A DNA stretch of 42,810 bases from Acinetobacter parvus DSM 16617 = CIP 108168 (GTDB taxonomy: Bacteria; Pseudomonadota; Gammaproteobacteria; Pseudomonadales; Moraxellaceae), in contig NZ_KB849215.1 in the NCBI RefSeq assembly GCF_000368025.1, positions 1,446 through 44,255 of the forward strand. Direction: 5' to 3'. Below, piece by piece: positions 25,305 through 33,894 of this stretch (its first letter is position 1; each line of letters begins with the position of its first letter). The position numbers and the translations under genes were made by a program. The notes beneath the pieces are model-generated. The model made no database searches, had not been told where the DNA came from, and was given only the letters and a program-made list of their open reading frames with translations.

Positions 25305-26660
25305 TTACTTTCCAATACAGAATGAACCAAAAATCTTTCCGAGTAAATCATCAGCACTGAAATCACCAGTGATTTCGCCCAACGCATTTTGAGCCAGTCG
25401 CAATGATTCTGCGACCAATTCACCTGCATTAAACACAACTAACTGCTCACGTGCTTCTGCAAGATAGCGCTGAGTACGCTTCATTGCATCTAAATGACGT
25501 GTTCGGGCGATAAAGGTGTCTTCTTCAGGCTGGAAGCCCGCATGCGCTGTAATCGCCTCTATGAGTGCCTGAACCCCCATATCTTGTTTTGCGGAGACAC
25601 TGATATGACGGAAGCCTTGATAATCACGTAATGTGGCATCTTGCCCCGTTAAATCGCATTTATTGCCAATCAATAGCAAACGTTTTGGCTCAAGATGCTC
25701 TGAAAAATATTCATGCGCTAATTGCAATGGCTCATCACCTTGATTCAAGTCATACACCAACAGCAATAAATCCGCCTGTTCAATTTCCTTGATCGCACGA
25801 CGAATCCCTTCCTGCTCGACAATATCGCCCGTTTCACGTAAACCAGCAGTGTCAGTTAGGGTGATCGGCAAACCATTCAAACTGATCTTTTCATGCAGCA
25901 CATCTCGGGTGGTGCCTGCAATATCCGTCACAATAGCACGTTCATGGCCCGCCAGTGCGTTTAACAGGCTCGATTTACCCGCATTTGGTTTACCCGCAAT
26001 TACCACCTGTAAACCTTCACGTAATAGCTGTCCTTGACGAGCAGACTGCTGTACCGCTTGAACTGAGTCCTGTACCTCATCCAACAAAGCCAAAATCTTG
26101 CCATCAGCAAGGAAATCAATTTCTTCTTCAGGGAAATCAATCGCAGCTTCAACATGCAAACGTAAGTGAATGAGTTTTTCTAAAACTGTATTAATTTTGG
26201 TTGAGAATACACCTTGCAAAGAGCGAACGGCAGAACGTGCTGCCGCCTGTGAAGTGGCATCAATCAAATCGGCAATTGCTTCTGCTTGTACTAAATCCAT
26301 TTTGCCATTTTCAAAGGCACGCATAGAAAACTCACCCGCTTTTGCAGCACTCGCGCCCAGATCGAGCAAACGTGCCAGCAAAGCATTTTGGATAACAGGA
26401 CCACCATGCCCCTGTAATTCCACCACATCTTCGCCCGTAAACGAATGGGGATTAGGAAAACACAACACAATCCCTTCATCCATCACTGAGCCATCGGCAT
26501 CACAAAACTGACGGAAACCTGCCATACGTGGAGCAGGTAATTGTTTATGGGTCAACTGTTCTGCAATCGCATAAGCTTTTGGTCCAGAAAGTCGAATCAC
26601 GCCCACACCACCACGACCTAATGGGGTAGCTATCGCAGCAATTGTGGTTTGATGTTGCAT
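25305..26660 (-). CDS. mnmE: tRNA uridine-5-carboxymethylaminomethyl modification GTPase MnmE
   Basis: MnmE (451 aa) works with MnmG to install cmnm5 on U34 of tRNAs. The N-terminal folate-binding domain starts TIAAIATPLGRGGVGVIRLS. The G domain has G1 GKPNAGKS (223-230), GTTRD, DTAG and NKCD. The C-terminus ends in CIGK with the catalytic Cys. The ATG at 26660 is chosen over one eight codons upstream because it gives the family start and AGGTGA precedes it. It is the distal gene of the rpmH-side cluster, separated from yidC by a terminator. Confidence 0.97.
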   Translation of the reverse strand: MQHQTTIAAIATPLGRGGVGVIRLSGPKAYAIAEQLTHKQLPAPRMAGFRQFCDADGSVMDEGIVLCFPNPHSFTGEDVVELQGHGGPVIQNALLARLLDLGASAAKAGEFSMRAFENGKMDLVQAEAIADLIDATSQAAARSAVRSLQGVFSTKINTVLEKLIHLRLHVEAAIDFPEEEIDFLADGKILALLDEVQDSVQAVQQSARQGQLLREGLQVVIAGKPNAGKSSLLNALAGHERAIVTDIAGTTRDVLHEKISLNGLPITLTDTAGLRETGDIVEQEGIRRAIKEIEQADLLLLVYDLNQGDEPLQLAHEYFSEHLEPKRLLLIGNKCDLTGQDATLRDYQGFRHISVSAKQDMGVQALIEAITAHAGFQPEEDTFIARTRHLDAMKRTQRYLAEAREQLVVFNAGELVAESLRLAQNALGEITGDFSADDLLGKIFGSFCIGK

Positions 26661-26721
26661 GTTAAATTCACCTAAAAAACACAAGGGTTATGAAACAGGA
26701 ACCCTAAATACAGACAAAGAA

Positions 26722-26755
26722 AAATCCGCCCAAGATTACCATCTTAAGCGGATTT
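26722..26755 (-). terminator. Rho-independent terminator after yidC
   Basis: Stem AAATCCGC (26722-26729) with GCGGATTT (26748-26755) and an inner AAGAT/ATCTT helix; the minus strand continues into a T run. Confidence 0.82.
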
Positions 26756-26774
26756 ATTCAGTAAAAGTTCGGAC

Positions 26775-28535
26775 TTAAGCGCTCGGCTCAACCTTGTTGA
26801 GACGGTCTTTTTCGACGCTTTTGTTAATAAACCATTGTTGCAAAATGGTAATACTATTGTTGACGATCCAGTAAAGCACTAAGCCCGCAGGGAAGAACAA
26901 CATGAATACCGTAAACATGATTGGCATGATACGGAATACTTTTGCCTGCATTGGATCCGTTGGTTGTGGGTTAAGCATCTGCTGAACATACATGGTGACA
27001 CCCATGATCAACGGCAAGATAAACCATGGATCCATCGCAGATAAATCTTGAATCCAACCTAACCACGGTGCATGACGCAGTTCAACCGATTCCATCAATA
27101 CCCAATACAAGGCTAGGAAAATTGGCATTTGCAATAGCAATGGCAAGCAACCAGACAGAGGGTTAACCTGTTCACGCTTATAGAGCGCCATCATTTCTTG
27201 TGAGAAACGCATGCGGTCTTCACCAAATTCTTCTTTCATGCGTTGCATTTCTGGTGCAATCACACGCATTTTCGCCATCGAACGATAACTTTTTGAAGAA
27301 AGTGGCCATAAAATCAACTTCACCAAGATCGTCAATAAGATAATTGACCAGCCCCAGTTACCAATAATGTTATGGAAGAATTGCAAGCCCAAGAACAATA
27401 ATTTCGCAATTGGCCATAACCAACCGTAATCAACAGTTTGGTTTAAACCAGCAGCCAAGTCTTTGAGTTCAGATTGGATTTTTGGACCTGAATACAGTTT
27501 AGCATCCACTTCCATTGAAGTACCTGCAGGTACATTGATCACTGGAGAGGTGAAGCCTATGATATTCATGCCGTCCGTAGACTGACGTGACTCTAATTTT
27601 GCATTATATGGCTGACCATCGGCCTGAGTGAGTTTTAAATTCCCAGGAATCCATGCGCTCACAAAATAATGCTGAACCATGGCAACCCAGCCGCCTTTGG
27701 CTTCAACATTTAATTTTTCGTCATTAAAATTGGCAAATTTTAACTTATTATATGGCTCTTCAGGTGTACCCCATGCTCCACCTAGATAGGTACCTAGTGT
27801 GAAAATACCTTGAGAAGACTTCCCTGGATCATCAGAATTATCACGTTTCAGCTGACCAAACATTTGACCTTGCCAGTTTTGCTGGCTACGGTTAACAACT
27901 TGATGTTTAACAGTAATTGGGTAATCACCTTGCGTGAAAGTGAACGATTTAATCACTTCCACACCTTCAGGTGTTTTAAATACCAACGGCACAGTCAATA
28001 CTTGATGTGTTTTACCATCTTTCGACGCTACACTTTTCGCATCTGCCAAGGTGTATGCTGTTTTCTCAACATCATACATTGGACGACCGCCACGGCTGCT
28101 ATCTGGTCCATTTAAACCAATTAACCCCGATTGAGCGACGTAGGTACGTTTCGCATCGCTTTCCAGCATGACAAACGGTTTATCGCTGTCTTTGCTTTCA
28201 TCATGGCTTAACAATTCAATACGGACAATATCACCACCTTTTGGATTGATCCACAGATGATAAAGATCAGTTTGTACTGAAATCAGTTGCTGACTCACAG
28301 ATGTATTATGTTCTGTGGTTTGTGATGCAGTCACATTTGCTTGTGGCAAGTCTGAAGCCGCTGTTGCATTTTGAGCGTTTGGCAAATCTGCAGATACTTC
28401 ATGTGCAGTCACAGCAGCCGCTTGTTGTTGCGGTGCTGGTGCAGCATGACCATAATCTTTTTGCCAAGCCAAAATAAGCAAATATGCGGTAACAAACATG
28501 GCTCCAAGAATTGCAAATCTGGCCCATTGTTGCAT
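26775..28535 (-). CDS. yidC: Membrane protein insertase YidC
   Basis: YidC (586 aa) inserts and folds inner-membrane proteins, alone or with SecYEG. It has an N-terminal membrane anchor (FAILGAMFVTAYLLILAW), an Ala/Gln-rich linker, a large periplasmic domain (about 75-355) and the conserved five-helix 60KD_IMP region from about 365, with the positively charged KRE cytoplasmic loop and SGCLPLLLQMPIFLALYWVL. It starts 2 bp after the yidD stop, in the operon rpmH-rnpA-yidD-yidC. Confidence 0.98.
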   Translation of the reverse strand: MQQWARFAILGAMFVTAYLLILAWQKDYGHAAPAPQQQAAAVTAHEVSADLPNAQNATAASDLPQANVTASQTTEHNTSVSQQLISVQTDLYHLWINPKGGDIVRIELLSHDESKDSDKPFVMLESDAKRTYVAQSGLIGLNGPDSSRGGRPMYDVEKTAYTLADAKSVASKDGKTHQVLTVPLVFKTPEGVEVIKSFTFTQGDYPITVKHQVVNRSQQNWQGQMFGQLKRDNSDDPGKSSQGIFTLGTYLGGAWGTPEEPYNKLKFANFNDEKLNVEAKGGWVAMVQHYFVSAWIPGNLKLTQADGQPYNAKLESRQSTDGMNIIGFTSPVINVPAGTSMEVDAKLYSGPKIQSELKDLAAGLNQTVDYGWLWPIAKLLFLGLQFFHNIIGNWGWSIILLTILVKLILWPLSSKSYRSMAKMRVIAPEMQRMKEEFGEDRMRFSQEMMALYKREQVNPLSGCLPLLLQMPIFLALYWVLMESVELRHAPWLGWIQDLSAMDPWFILPLIMGVTMYVQQMLNPQPTDPMQAKVFRIMPIMFTVFMLFFPAGLVLYWIVNNSITILQQWFINKSVEKDRLNKVEPSA

Positions 28536-28537
28536 AT

Positions 28538-28861
28538 CTATAATCCCAAATGGTTAGAGAGATTTTGCTTGAATAAACGATCACGAAAGGGTACAGCAAC
28601 GTGATGCATTTGAGAATCTATTTGATGAAACGAAATAAAACGAAGTGCTTTGCGTGGTACTGGATCGTAGCCTGAGCCGCCCCAAGGATGACAACGGCAA
28701 ATTCGTTTAGTCGATAACCAGACACCTTTGACCGCACCGTGTGTTTGCAATGCTTCAATCGCATATTGCGAGCAGGTAGGAATATAGCGACAACGAGGAC
28801 CCAATAATGGACTAATAGCAATCTGGTAACATCTTATCAACCAATGTAGTAATTGTACCAT
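28538..28861 (-). CDS. yidD: Membrane protein insertion efficiency factor YidD
   Basis: A small amphipathic membrane-associated protein of 107 aa that assists YidC-dependent insertion. The family core is intact: YQIAISPLLGPRCRYIPTC, then SQYAIEALQTHG and CHPWGGSGYDPVP with its conserved cysteines. The tail beyond about residue 75 is longer than in many relatives. It lies 9 bp after rnpA and 2 bp before yidC. Confidence 0.95.
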   Translation of the reverse strand: MVQLLHWLIRCYQIAISPLLGPRCRYIPTCSQYAIEALQTHGAVKGVWLSTKRICRCHPWGGSGYDPVPRKALRFISFHQIDSQMHHVAVPFRDRLFKQNLSNHLGL

Positions 28862-28870
28862 TGGAGATCT

Positions 28871-29266
28871 CTAATTTTGTGAAGATGTTATAACAGCTTT
28901 TGAATGCTTTTTTGCTAAGCGTTGTAATTTTTGCCAAGCAAACTCTAATTGTTGATGTAATTCTTGATTTGCGATTGCTTCTATACCAACTTTAGGCATT
29001 ACCACAATATCGATATCAGCATTAAATTGCACTTTGTGTAAGCGAAAGCTCTCCCGAGCAAGACGTTTTATTCGATTTCGTTCATGAGCACGACGTACTT
29101 TCTTTTTAGCAACGACAATACCCAAACGGCTATTTGGCTGTTCGGTTAATTTTGCTAAAAAAAGGAAATGGGGCTGGTGCACTTTAAAAAGTGCACCATC
29201 AAACACACTTTTATAATCTGCAGCACAACGAATACGAGATTCAATGCCGAAACTGTAAAGTGCCAT
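28871..29266 (-). CDS. rnpA: Ribonuclease P protein component
   Basis: RnpA (131 aa) is the basic protein subunit of RNase P, which matures tRNA 5' ends with the rnpB RNA. The RNA-binding signature ERNRIKRLARESFR (RNR motif) is at about residues 60-75, after the central LGIVVAKKKVRRAH strand. The ATG at 29266 is used; a GTG codon directly upstream is also in frame. It lies 27 bp after rpmH. Confidence 0.96.
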   Translation of the reverse strand: MALYSFGIESRIRCAADYKSVFDGALFKVHQPHFLFLAKLTEQPNSRLGIVVAKKKVRRAHERNRIKRLARESFRLHKVQFNADIDIVVMPKVGIEAIANQELHQQLEFAWQKLQRLAKKHSKAVITSSQN

Positions 29267-29293
29267 CACCCAAGTCTGGTCAGCTTAACAGTA

Positions 29294-29428
29294 TTAAACG
29301 GTTAAGCTATGACGACCTTTTGCACGACGACGAGCTAAAACTTGACGACCTGCTTTAGTAGCCATACGAGCGCGGAAACCATGAACGCGTTTACGCTTTA
29401 ATTCAGATGGTTGGAAAGTACGTTTCAT
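29294..29428 (-). CDS. rpmH: 50S ribosomal protein L34
   Basis: Ribosomal protein bL34 (44 aa), beginning [19 protein letters not shown] and ending GRHSLTV. It is complete and highly basic. It is the first gene of rpmH-rnpA-yidD-yidC, with a near-consensus promoter about 40-70 bp upstream. Confidence 0.98.
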
Positions 29429-29467
29429 ATCGAAACTCCCAAAATGATCTTTCTATAAAGGTCCGCG

Positions 29468-29496
29468 ATTTTATTGTGCAATGTTTACGCTGTCAA
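29468..29496 (-). promoter_or_regulatory. Sigma-70 promoter of rpmH operon
   Basis: On the minus strand TTGACA (29496-29491), a 17-bp spacer and TAAAAT (29473-29468): perfect -35 and 5 of 6 at -10. Confidence 0.85.
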
Positions 29497-29639
29497 TGGA
29501 AAATCAAAAACTTTACATTTTGTTTGTTCTGTTTTGAAGCAATAAACCTGCATGCAGTTACATGCTTTTATTGAAAACAAAAAATATACACAAGCTATCT
29601 GGTTAAATTATATCAGCATTCGTTTATTTTCCCAGTTTA

Positions 29640-30015
29640 CAAACAGGTTTATCAACAACCCGCTTTCTAATTTAAATTTAATTCTTGGATTTTGAATTTA
29701 AATTTCGATATGCTCAGTTATCCACAAAACAGGTAAACCTTATAAGTAAATTCAAATTTTAAAATTTAAATTTATTCTTATTAGTGTGGATTTATTCTGT
29801 GGAAAGTGGTGTTTTTTTTTGAATAAACATAAATTTATGCTGTGGATAAGCATGTTTTTATCAATAATATAGTTTGTGGATAACTTTGAGCTTAAAATTA
29901 TCCACAGCTTGTGCAAAAAGTTATACACATGCTGTTTTGAATTTAAATTTATAAACAAATGCTGTCTTTTTCAGCGAAAGTCTCATAAATTGTCCTGACA
30001 GATGTGGATAACTTG
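29640..30015. other. Chromosomal replication origin oriC
   Basis: A non-coding AT-rich gap between rpmH and dnaA. Boxes matching TTATNCACA are at 29718-29726 (+), 29841-29849 (-), 29875-29883 (-), 29898-29906 (+), 29921-29929 (+, TTATACACA) and 30003-30011 (-); a near match, TTATCAACA, is at 29649-29657 (+). AT-rich tracts around 29741-29840 are candidate unwinding DNA. TTTGAATTTAAA palindromes occur at 29691 and 29936, with a further one at 30062 just before dnaA. The position next to dnaA and the box density make this the expected oriC; exact limits are unknown. Confidence 0.9.
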
Positions 30016-30023
30016 GTTAGAAT
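29995..30023 (+). promoter_or_regulatory. dnaA promoter with DnaA box in spacer
   Basis: CTGACA (29995-30000), a 17-bp spacer and TAGAAT (30018-30023). A perfect reverse DnaA box (30003-30011) fills the spacer, consistent with DnaA autorepression. Confidence 0.72.
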
Positions 30024-30094
30024 GGCGACCCCTTTGAAAGATGAGGGTAACGGTTTTTATTTTTGAATTTAAAATGGATAGATAGGGGATGCAC

Positions 30095-31486
30095 ATGCTC
30101 TGGACAGACTGCTTAACTCGCTTGCGACAAGAGCTCTCTGATAACGTCTTTGCGATGTGGATTCGTCCTTTGGTTGCCGAAGAGGTTGATGGAGTCATGC
30201 GTTTATACGCACCTAACCCTTATTGGACACGTTATATTCAAGATAATCATCTGGAACTCATTTCAATTTTGGCGGAACAGTTGTCTGAAGGGCGGATTCG
30301 TCAGGTTGAGATCCTGGTTGATTCCCGCCCTGGTACGATTTTGTCTTCCAGTGAGCAGCCAGCAACCACGACTGCCGCTTTAAATACCCAGACTATTCCA
30401 ACACGTATCAAGAAAGAGCCTGATCTGGTCCAGCCAAGTCAAAACACAGCGAAATCACCAAAGAAAAGACAGCTCAACCCGCAATTCACTTTTTCACTGT
30501 TTGTGGAAGGCCGTTCCAACCAGATGGCTGCGGAAACCTGCCGCAAGGTTTTGACCCAGCTTGGTGCGTCTCAGCACAATCCTTTATTTTTATATGGTCC
30601 AACAGGTTTGGGTAAAACACACTTGATGCAAGCTGTCGGAAATGCGCTGTTACAAGCCAAGCCAAATGCGCGTGTGATGTATATGACCTCGGAAAGTTTT
30701 GTACAGGATTTTGTCAGTTCACTACAAAAAGGTAAGGTTGAAGAATTTAAGAAAAATTGTCGTTCTTTAGATTTGTTGTTGGTCGATGATATTCATTTAC
30801 TCGCAGGTAAAGAGGCGAGTTTGGTCGAGTTTTTCTATACTTTTAATGCTTTACTCGATGAATCTAAACAAATTATTTTAACATCTGACCGTTATCCAAA
30901 AGAATTAACTGAGCTTGATCCGCGTTTGGTCTCTCGTTTTTCATGGGGATTGTCGGTGGGGGTTGAACCACCAGATATTGAAACCCGTATTGAAATTCTA
31001 TTGAAGAAAGCTGAAAACAGTGGTGTCGATTTACCCCGCAACTGTGCCCTGTTTATTGCCCAGCAAGTGGTTGCCAATGTGCGTGAGCTTGAGGGGGCAT
31101 TGAATAAGGTGGTGGCTATTTCCCGTTTCAAGGGGACAGCCATTGATCTGGATGTGGTGCGTGAGTCCTTGAAAGACGTGTTGGCAATTCGTGCCCGTAC
31201 CATCAGTGTGGAAAACATTCAGCGTGTGGTCAGTGAATATTTCCGTATTCCACTCAAGGAACTGGTGGGGCCAAAACGTACTCGTATCTATGCACGCCCA
31301 CGCCAGTTGGCAATGGGGTTGGCGCGTGAACTGACAGGTGACAGTTTTCCAGAGATTGGCATGGCATTTGGTGGGCGTGACCACAGTACAGTGATGCATG
31401 CCTGTGAAAAAGTGGCTAGCCTACGTGAGCAAGATCCAATTTTTAATGAAGACTATAAAAACCTGCTGCGTCTTTTACAAAGTTAA
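30095..31486 (+). CDS. dnaA: Chromosomal replication initiator DnaA
   Basis: DnaA (463 aa) binds oriC boxes and melts the origin. Domain I is about residues 1-85, a flexible linker follows to 125, then the AAA+ domain III has Walker A GPTGLGKT (168-175) and Walker B LLLVDDIHLL. Domain IV carries the DNA-binding signature GGRDHSTVMHA near the C-terminus. The ATG at 30095 (MLWTDCLTRL) is preferred to one two codons upstream because AGGGG is then correctly spaced. The promoter contains a DnaA box. It leads dnaA-dnaN-recF-gyrB. Confidence 0.98.
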   Translation: MLWTDCLTRLRQELSDNVFAMWIRPLVAEEVDGVMRLYAPNPYWTRYIQDNHLELISILAEQLSEGRIRQVEILVDSRPGTILSSSEQPATTTAALNTQTIPTRIKKEPDLVQPSQNTAKSPKKRQLNPQFTFSLFVEGRSNQMAAETCRKVLTQLGASQHNPLFLYGPTGLGKTHLMQAVGNALLQAKPNARVMYMTSESFVQDFVSSLQKGKVEEFKKNCRSLDLLLVDDIHLLAGKEASLVEFFYTFNALLDESKQIILTSDRYPKELTELDPRLVSRFSWGLSVGVEPPDIETRIEILLKKAENSGVDLPRNCALFIAQQVVANVRELEGALNKVVAISRFKGTAIDLDVVRESLKDVLAIRARTISVENIQRVVSEYFRIPLKELVGPKRTRIYARPRQLAMGLARELTGDSFPEIGMAFGGRDHSTVMHACEKVASLREQDPIFNEDYKNLLRLLQS

Positions 31487-31575
31487 TTCATTTTTCAGAG
31501 TTGCAAACTGCTTTTAAGTGCAGCATAGTACACTGCTAACATTCATATCGGCTTCTGTTGTAAGAGGAATAAATC

Positions 31576-32724
31576 GTGCGTTTGAAAATCGCTAAAGAAA
31601 GTTTACTCAATGTTTTATCGCATGTGGTGGGGGCGGTTGAGCGTCGTCACACCTTGAATATTCTTTCTAATGTCAAAATTCAAACCACTCAACAGGCTTT
31701 AACCATTACGGGTTCTGATTTGGAAGTTGAACTGGTGGCAAGCACCACGCTGGCTGAGGGTGCCTGTTTGCAGGCTGGCGAAACGACTGTTCCAGCACGT
31801 AAACTGGTCGAAATTTGTAAATCCCTCCCGACAGCAGCCTTGATTGACCTACAAATTACTGAAGACCAGCGTTGTATCCTGAAATCAGGCAATAGCCGCT
31901 TTGTTCTGGGTACGCTTCCTGCCGAGGATTATCCATTACTGACGACTGAAAACAGTCAGGGTACACAGGTGCAGGTCACACAGCGTGAATTAAAAAGATT
32001 GTTTGAAAAAACCTCTTTCGCCATGGCGGTTCAGGACGTTCGTTTCTATCTGACGGGTACATTGTTGGAAATTGATCAAAATCAATTGCGTACAGTCACA
32101 ACAGACGGTCACCGTTTGGCATTGTGTGAAGTGTCGGCTACATCGACAGCATCTGCATCGATTCAGGCGATTGTTCCGCGTAAGGCGGTTGGTGAATTAC
32201 AGCGTTTACTCAGTATTGAGGATGAGCAACTGACCTTGTTGATTGGCCGTGAACTGTTAAATATCACCATCAATACGCCAAGCCGTGATAAGGAGCAGGG
32301 TGATATCACTGTTCGTTTTACCACCAAGCTGATTGATGGCAAGTTCCCAGATTATCGCCGTGTGATTCCGCGTGGTGGTGATAAGCATGTGCTAATTGCC
32401 CATGATGTGTTTAAACATTCACTGCAACGTGTGGCGATTCTGAGTAATGAGAAGCTGCGTGGGGTTTTCCTGAATTTTAGCCAGGATACCTTGCAGTTGC
32501 GTGCCAATAACCCTGAGCAGGATGAGGCCAGTGAAGATCTGGTCATTCAATATCAGGATGCGCCGCTGGAAATGTCATTTAATGCACAATATATTTTAGA
32601 TGTCCTGAGTGTGCTGGATGGTGATGATGTCAAGATGAGCATGACCGAAGCCAATCAGTCGGTGTTGGTGCAAGACCCAGCCCATCCAGACCAAACCTAT
32701 GTCGTAATGCCGATGCGGGTTTAA
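31576..32724 (+). CDS. dnaN: DNA polymerase III beta sliding clamp
   Basis: DnaN (382 aa) forms the ring-shaped dimer that tethers polymerase III and other factors to DNA. Three similar clamp domains span the protein, starting RLKIAKESLLNVLSHVVGAV and ending YVVMPMRV, the family's conserved C-terminus. The start is GTG at 31576 with AAGAGGAA about 6 bp upstream. It follows dnaA by 89 bp. Confidence 0.98.
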   Translation: MRLKIAKESLLNVLSHVVGAVERRHTLNILSNVKIQTTQQALTITGSDLEVELVASTTLAEGACLQAGETTVPARKLVEICKSLPTAALIDLQITEDQRCILKSGNSRFVLGTLPAEDYPLLTTENSQGTQVQVTQRELKRLFEKTSFAMAVQDVRFYLTGTLLEIDQNQLRTVTTDGHRLALCEVSATSTASASIQAIVPRKAVGELQRLLSIEDEQLTLLIGRELLNITINTPSRDKEQGDITVRFTTKLIDGKFPDYRRVIPRGGDKHVLIAHDVFKHSLQRVAILSNEKLRGVFLNFSQDTLQLRANNPEQDEASEDLVIQYQDAPLEMSFNAQYILDVLSVLDGDDVKMSMTEANQSVLVQDPAHPDQTYVVMPMRV

Positions 32725-32752
32725 TTGCGATTGATGGTTTGAGTTTTAAAAC

Positions 32753-33847
32753 ATGCAAATCACGCGTTTAAATATCGAACGTGTACGTAATTTAAAGGCG
32801 GTTGCACTCGGCGAGTTGCAACCGTTTAATATTTTTTACGGCGCAAATGGTTCTGGAAAAACTTCAGTTCTGGAAGCCATTCATTTATTGGCGACAGGCC
32901 GATCATTCCGTACCCATATACCAAAACATTACATTCAGTACAATGCAGACGATGCGCTTGTTTTTGCCCAATCCGCCAGTGAACGGATTGGTATGCAAAA
33001 GCTGGCTTCTGGTGAGCAGTTGATCAAGGTCAATGGTGATACCATTGCCACGCAGGGGCAGTTGGCAAAACTGCTGCCTTTGCAGCATATTGACCCACAA
33101 AGTACAGATATCATTGATCATGGAGCTAAACCAAGGCGGCAACTGCTGGACTGGTTGATGTTCCACGTGGAACCTGAGTTCTATTTTGCCTGGCAATATT
33201 ATTCACGTGCATTAAAGCAGCGGAACAGTCTGCTGAAGTCACGGCGTAACTTGACCTTGGCTGATTTGGAACCATGGAACAAGATGCTGAGTGACTATGG
33301 TGAAATTCTGCATTCACAACGGGTCAGCATTGTGGAGCAATGGAACTATTTTTTTCAGGAAGATTTAAAGCAGTTGTTGCCTGATCTGGAGATTGTGCTG
33401 GAATACAATCCAGGTTTTCATACCGAGCAGGGACTGCTACACGATCTGGTGCAGCAGCATCAAAAAGACATGGAACGGCGCTATACTGAGTATGGTCCAC
33501 ACCGTGCCGACCTGCGTTTAAAAACGGGTGGCGATGCCCTGCGCAGTGATGCTGCGGATGTGTTGTCCCGTGGGCAAAAAAAGTTGTTAATCATGGCATT
33601 AAAACTGTCACAAATTGCAATGCTGCATGCGAGCAACAAGGAAACTGTGGTATTATTGGATGATCTGACAGCAGAGTTGGATGTAGCCGCACAACAGCGT
33701 TTAATTGAGCGACTGAGTCAGCTGGGAAGTCAGGTTTTTATGACCACCCTGGACCATGCGTCGGTATTAAAACACTTACATGATTTGTCGATTCCTTTTC
33801 AATTATTCCATGTTGTTCACGGTCAAGTCAGTCTTGCTGCACCATAA
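32753..33847 (+). CDS. recF: DNA replication and repair protein RecF
   Basis: RecF (364 aa) is an SMC-like ATPase that loads RecA at gapped DNA with RecO and RecR. Walker A GANGSGKT is at 30-37; the ABC signature is near DVLSRGQKKLLIMAL and Walker B is VVLLDDLTAELD. It follows dnaN by 28 bp. A parS-like palindrome is embedded in its coding sequence at 33159-33174. Confidence 0.97.
   Translation: MQITRLNIERVRNLKAVALGELQPFNIFYGANGSGKTSVLEAIHLLATGRSFRTHIPKHYIQYNADDALVFAQSASERIGMQKLASGEQLIKVNGDTIATQGQLAKLLPLQHIDPQSTDIIDHGAKPRRQLLDWLMFHVEPEFYFAWQYYSRALKQRNSLLKSRRNLTLADLEPWNKMLSDYGEILHSQRVSIVEQWNYFFQEDLKQLLPDLEIVLEYNPGFHTEQGLLHDLVQQHQKDMERRYTEYGPHRADLRLKTGGDALRSDAADVLSRGQKKLLIMALKLSQIAMLHASNKETVVLLDDLTAELDVAAQQRLIERLSQLGSQVFMTTLDHASVLKHLHDLSIPFQLFHVVHGQVSLAAP
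33159..33174. promoter_or_regulatory. parS-like site inside recF
   Basis: TGTTCCACGTGGAACC matches parS at 15 of 16 positions and encodes part of the recF reading frame, so it has been kept within coding constraints. Confidence 0.75.
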
Positions 33848-33894
33848 TTTTATTTTCTCATCTTCAAATAGATCAATATTACTAGGGAGTAACC

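Noticed and set aside
29785..29793. TGTGGATTT as a further DnaA box in oriC
   Set aside because: Two mismatches at the important AA end; too weak to count.
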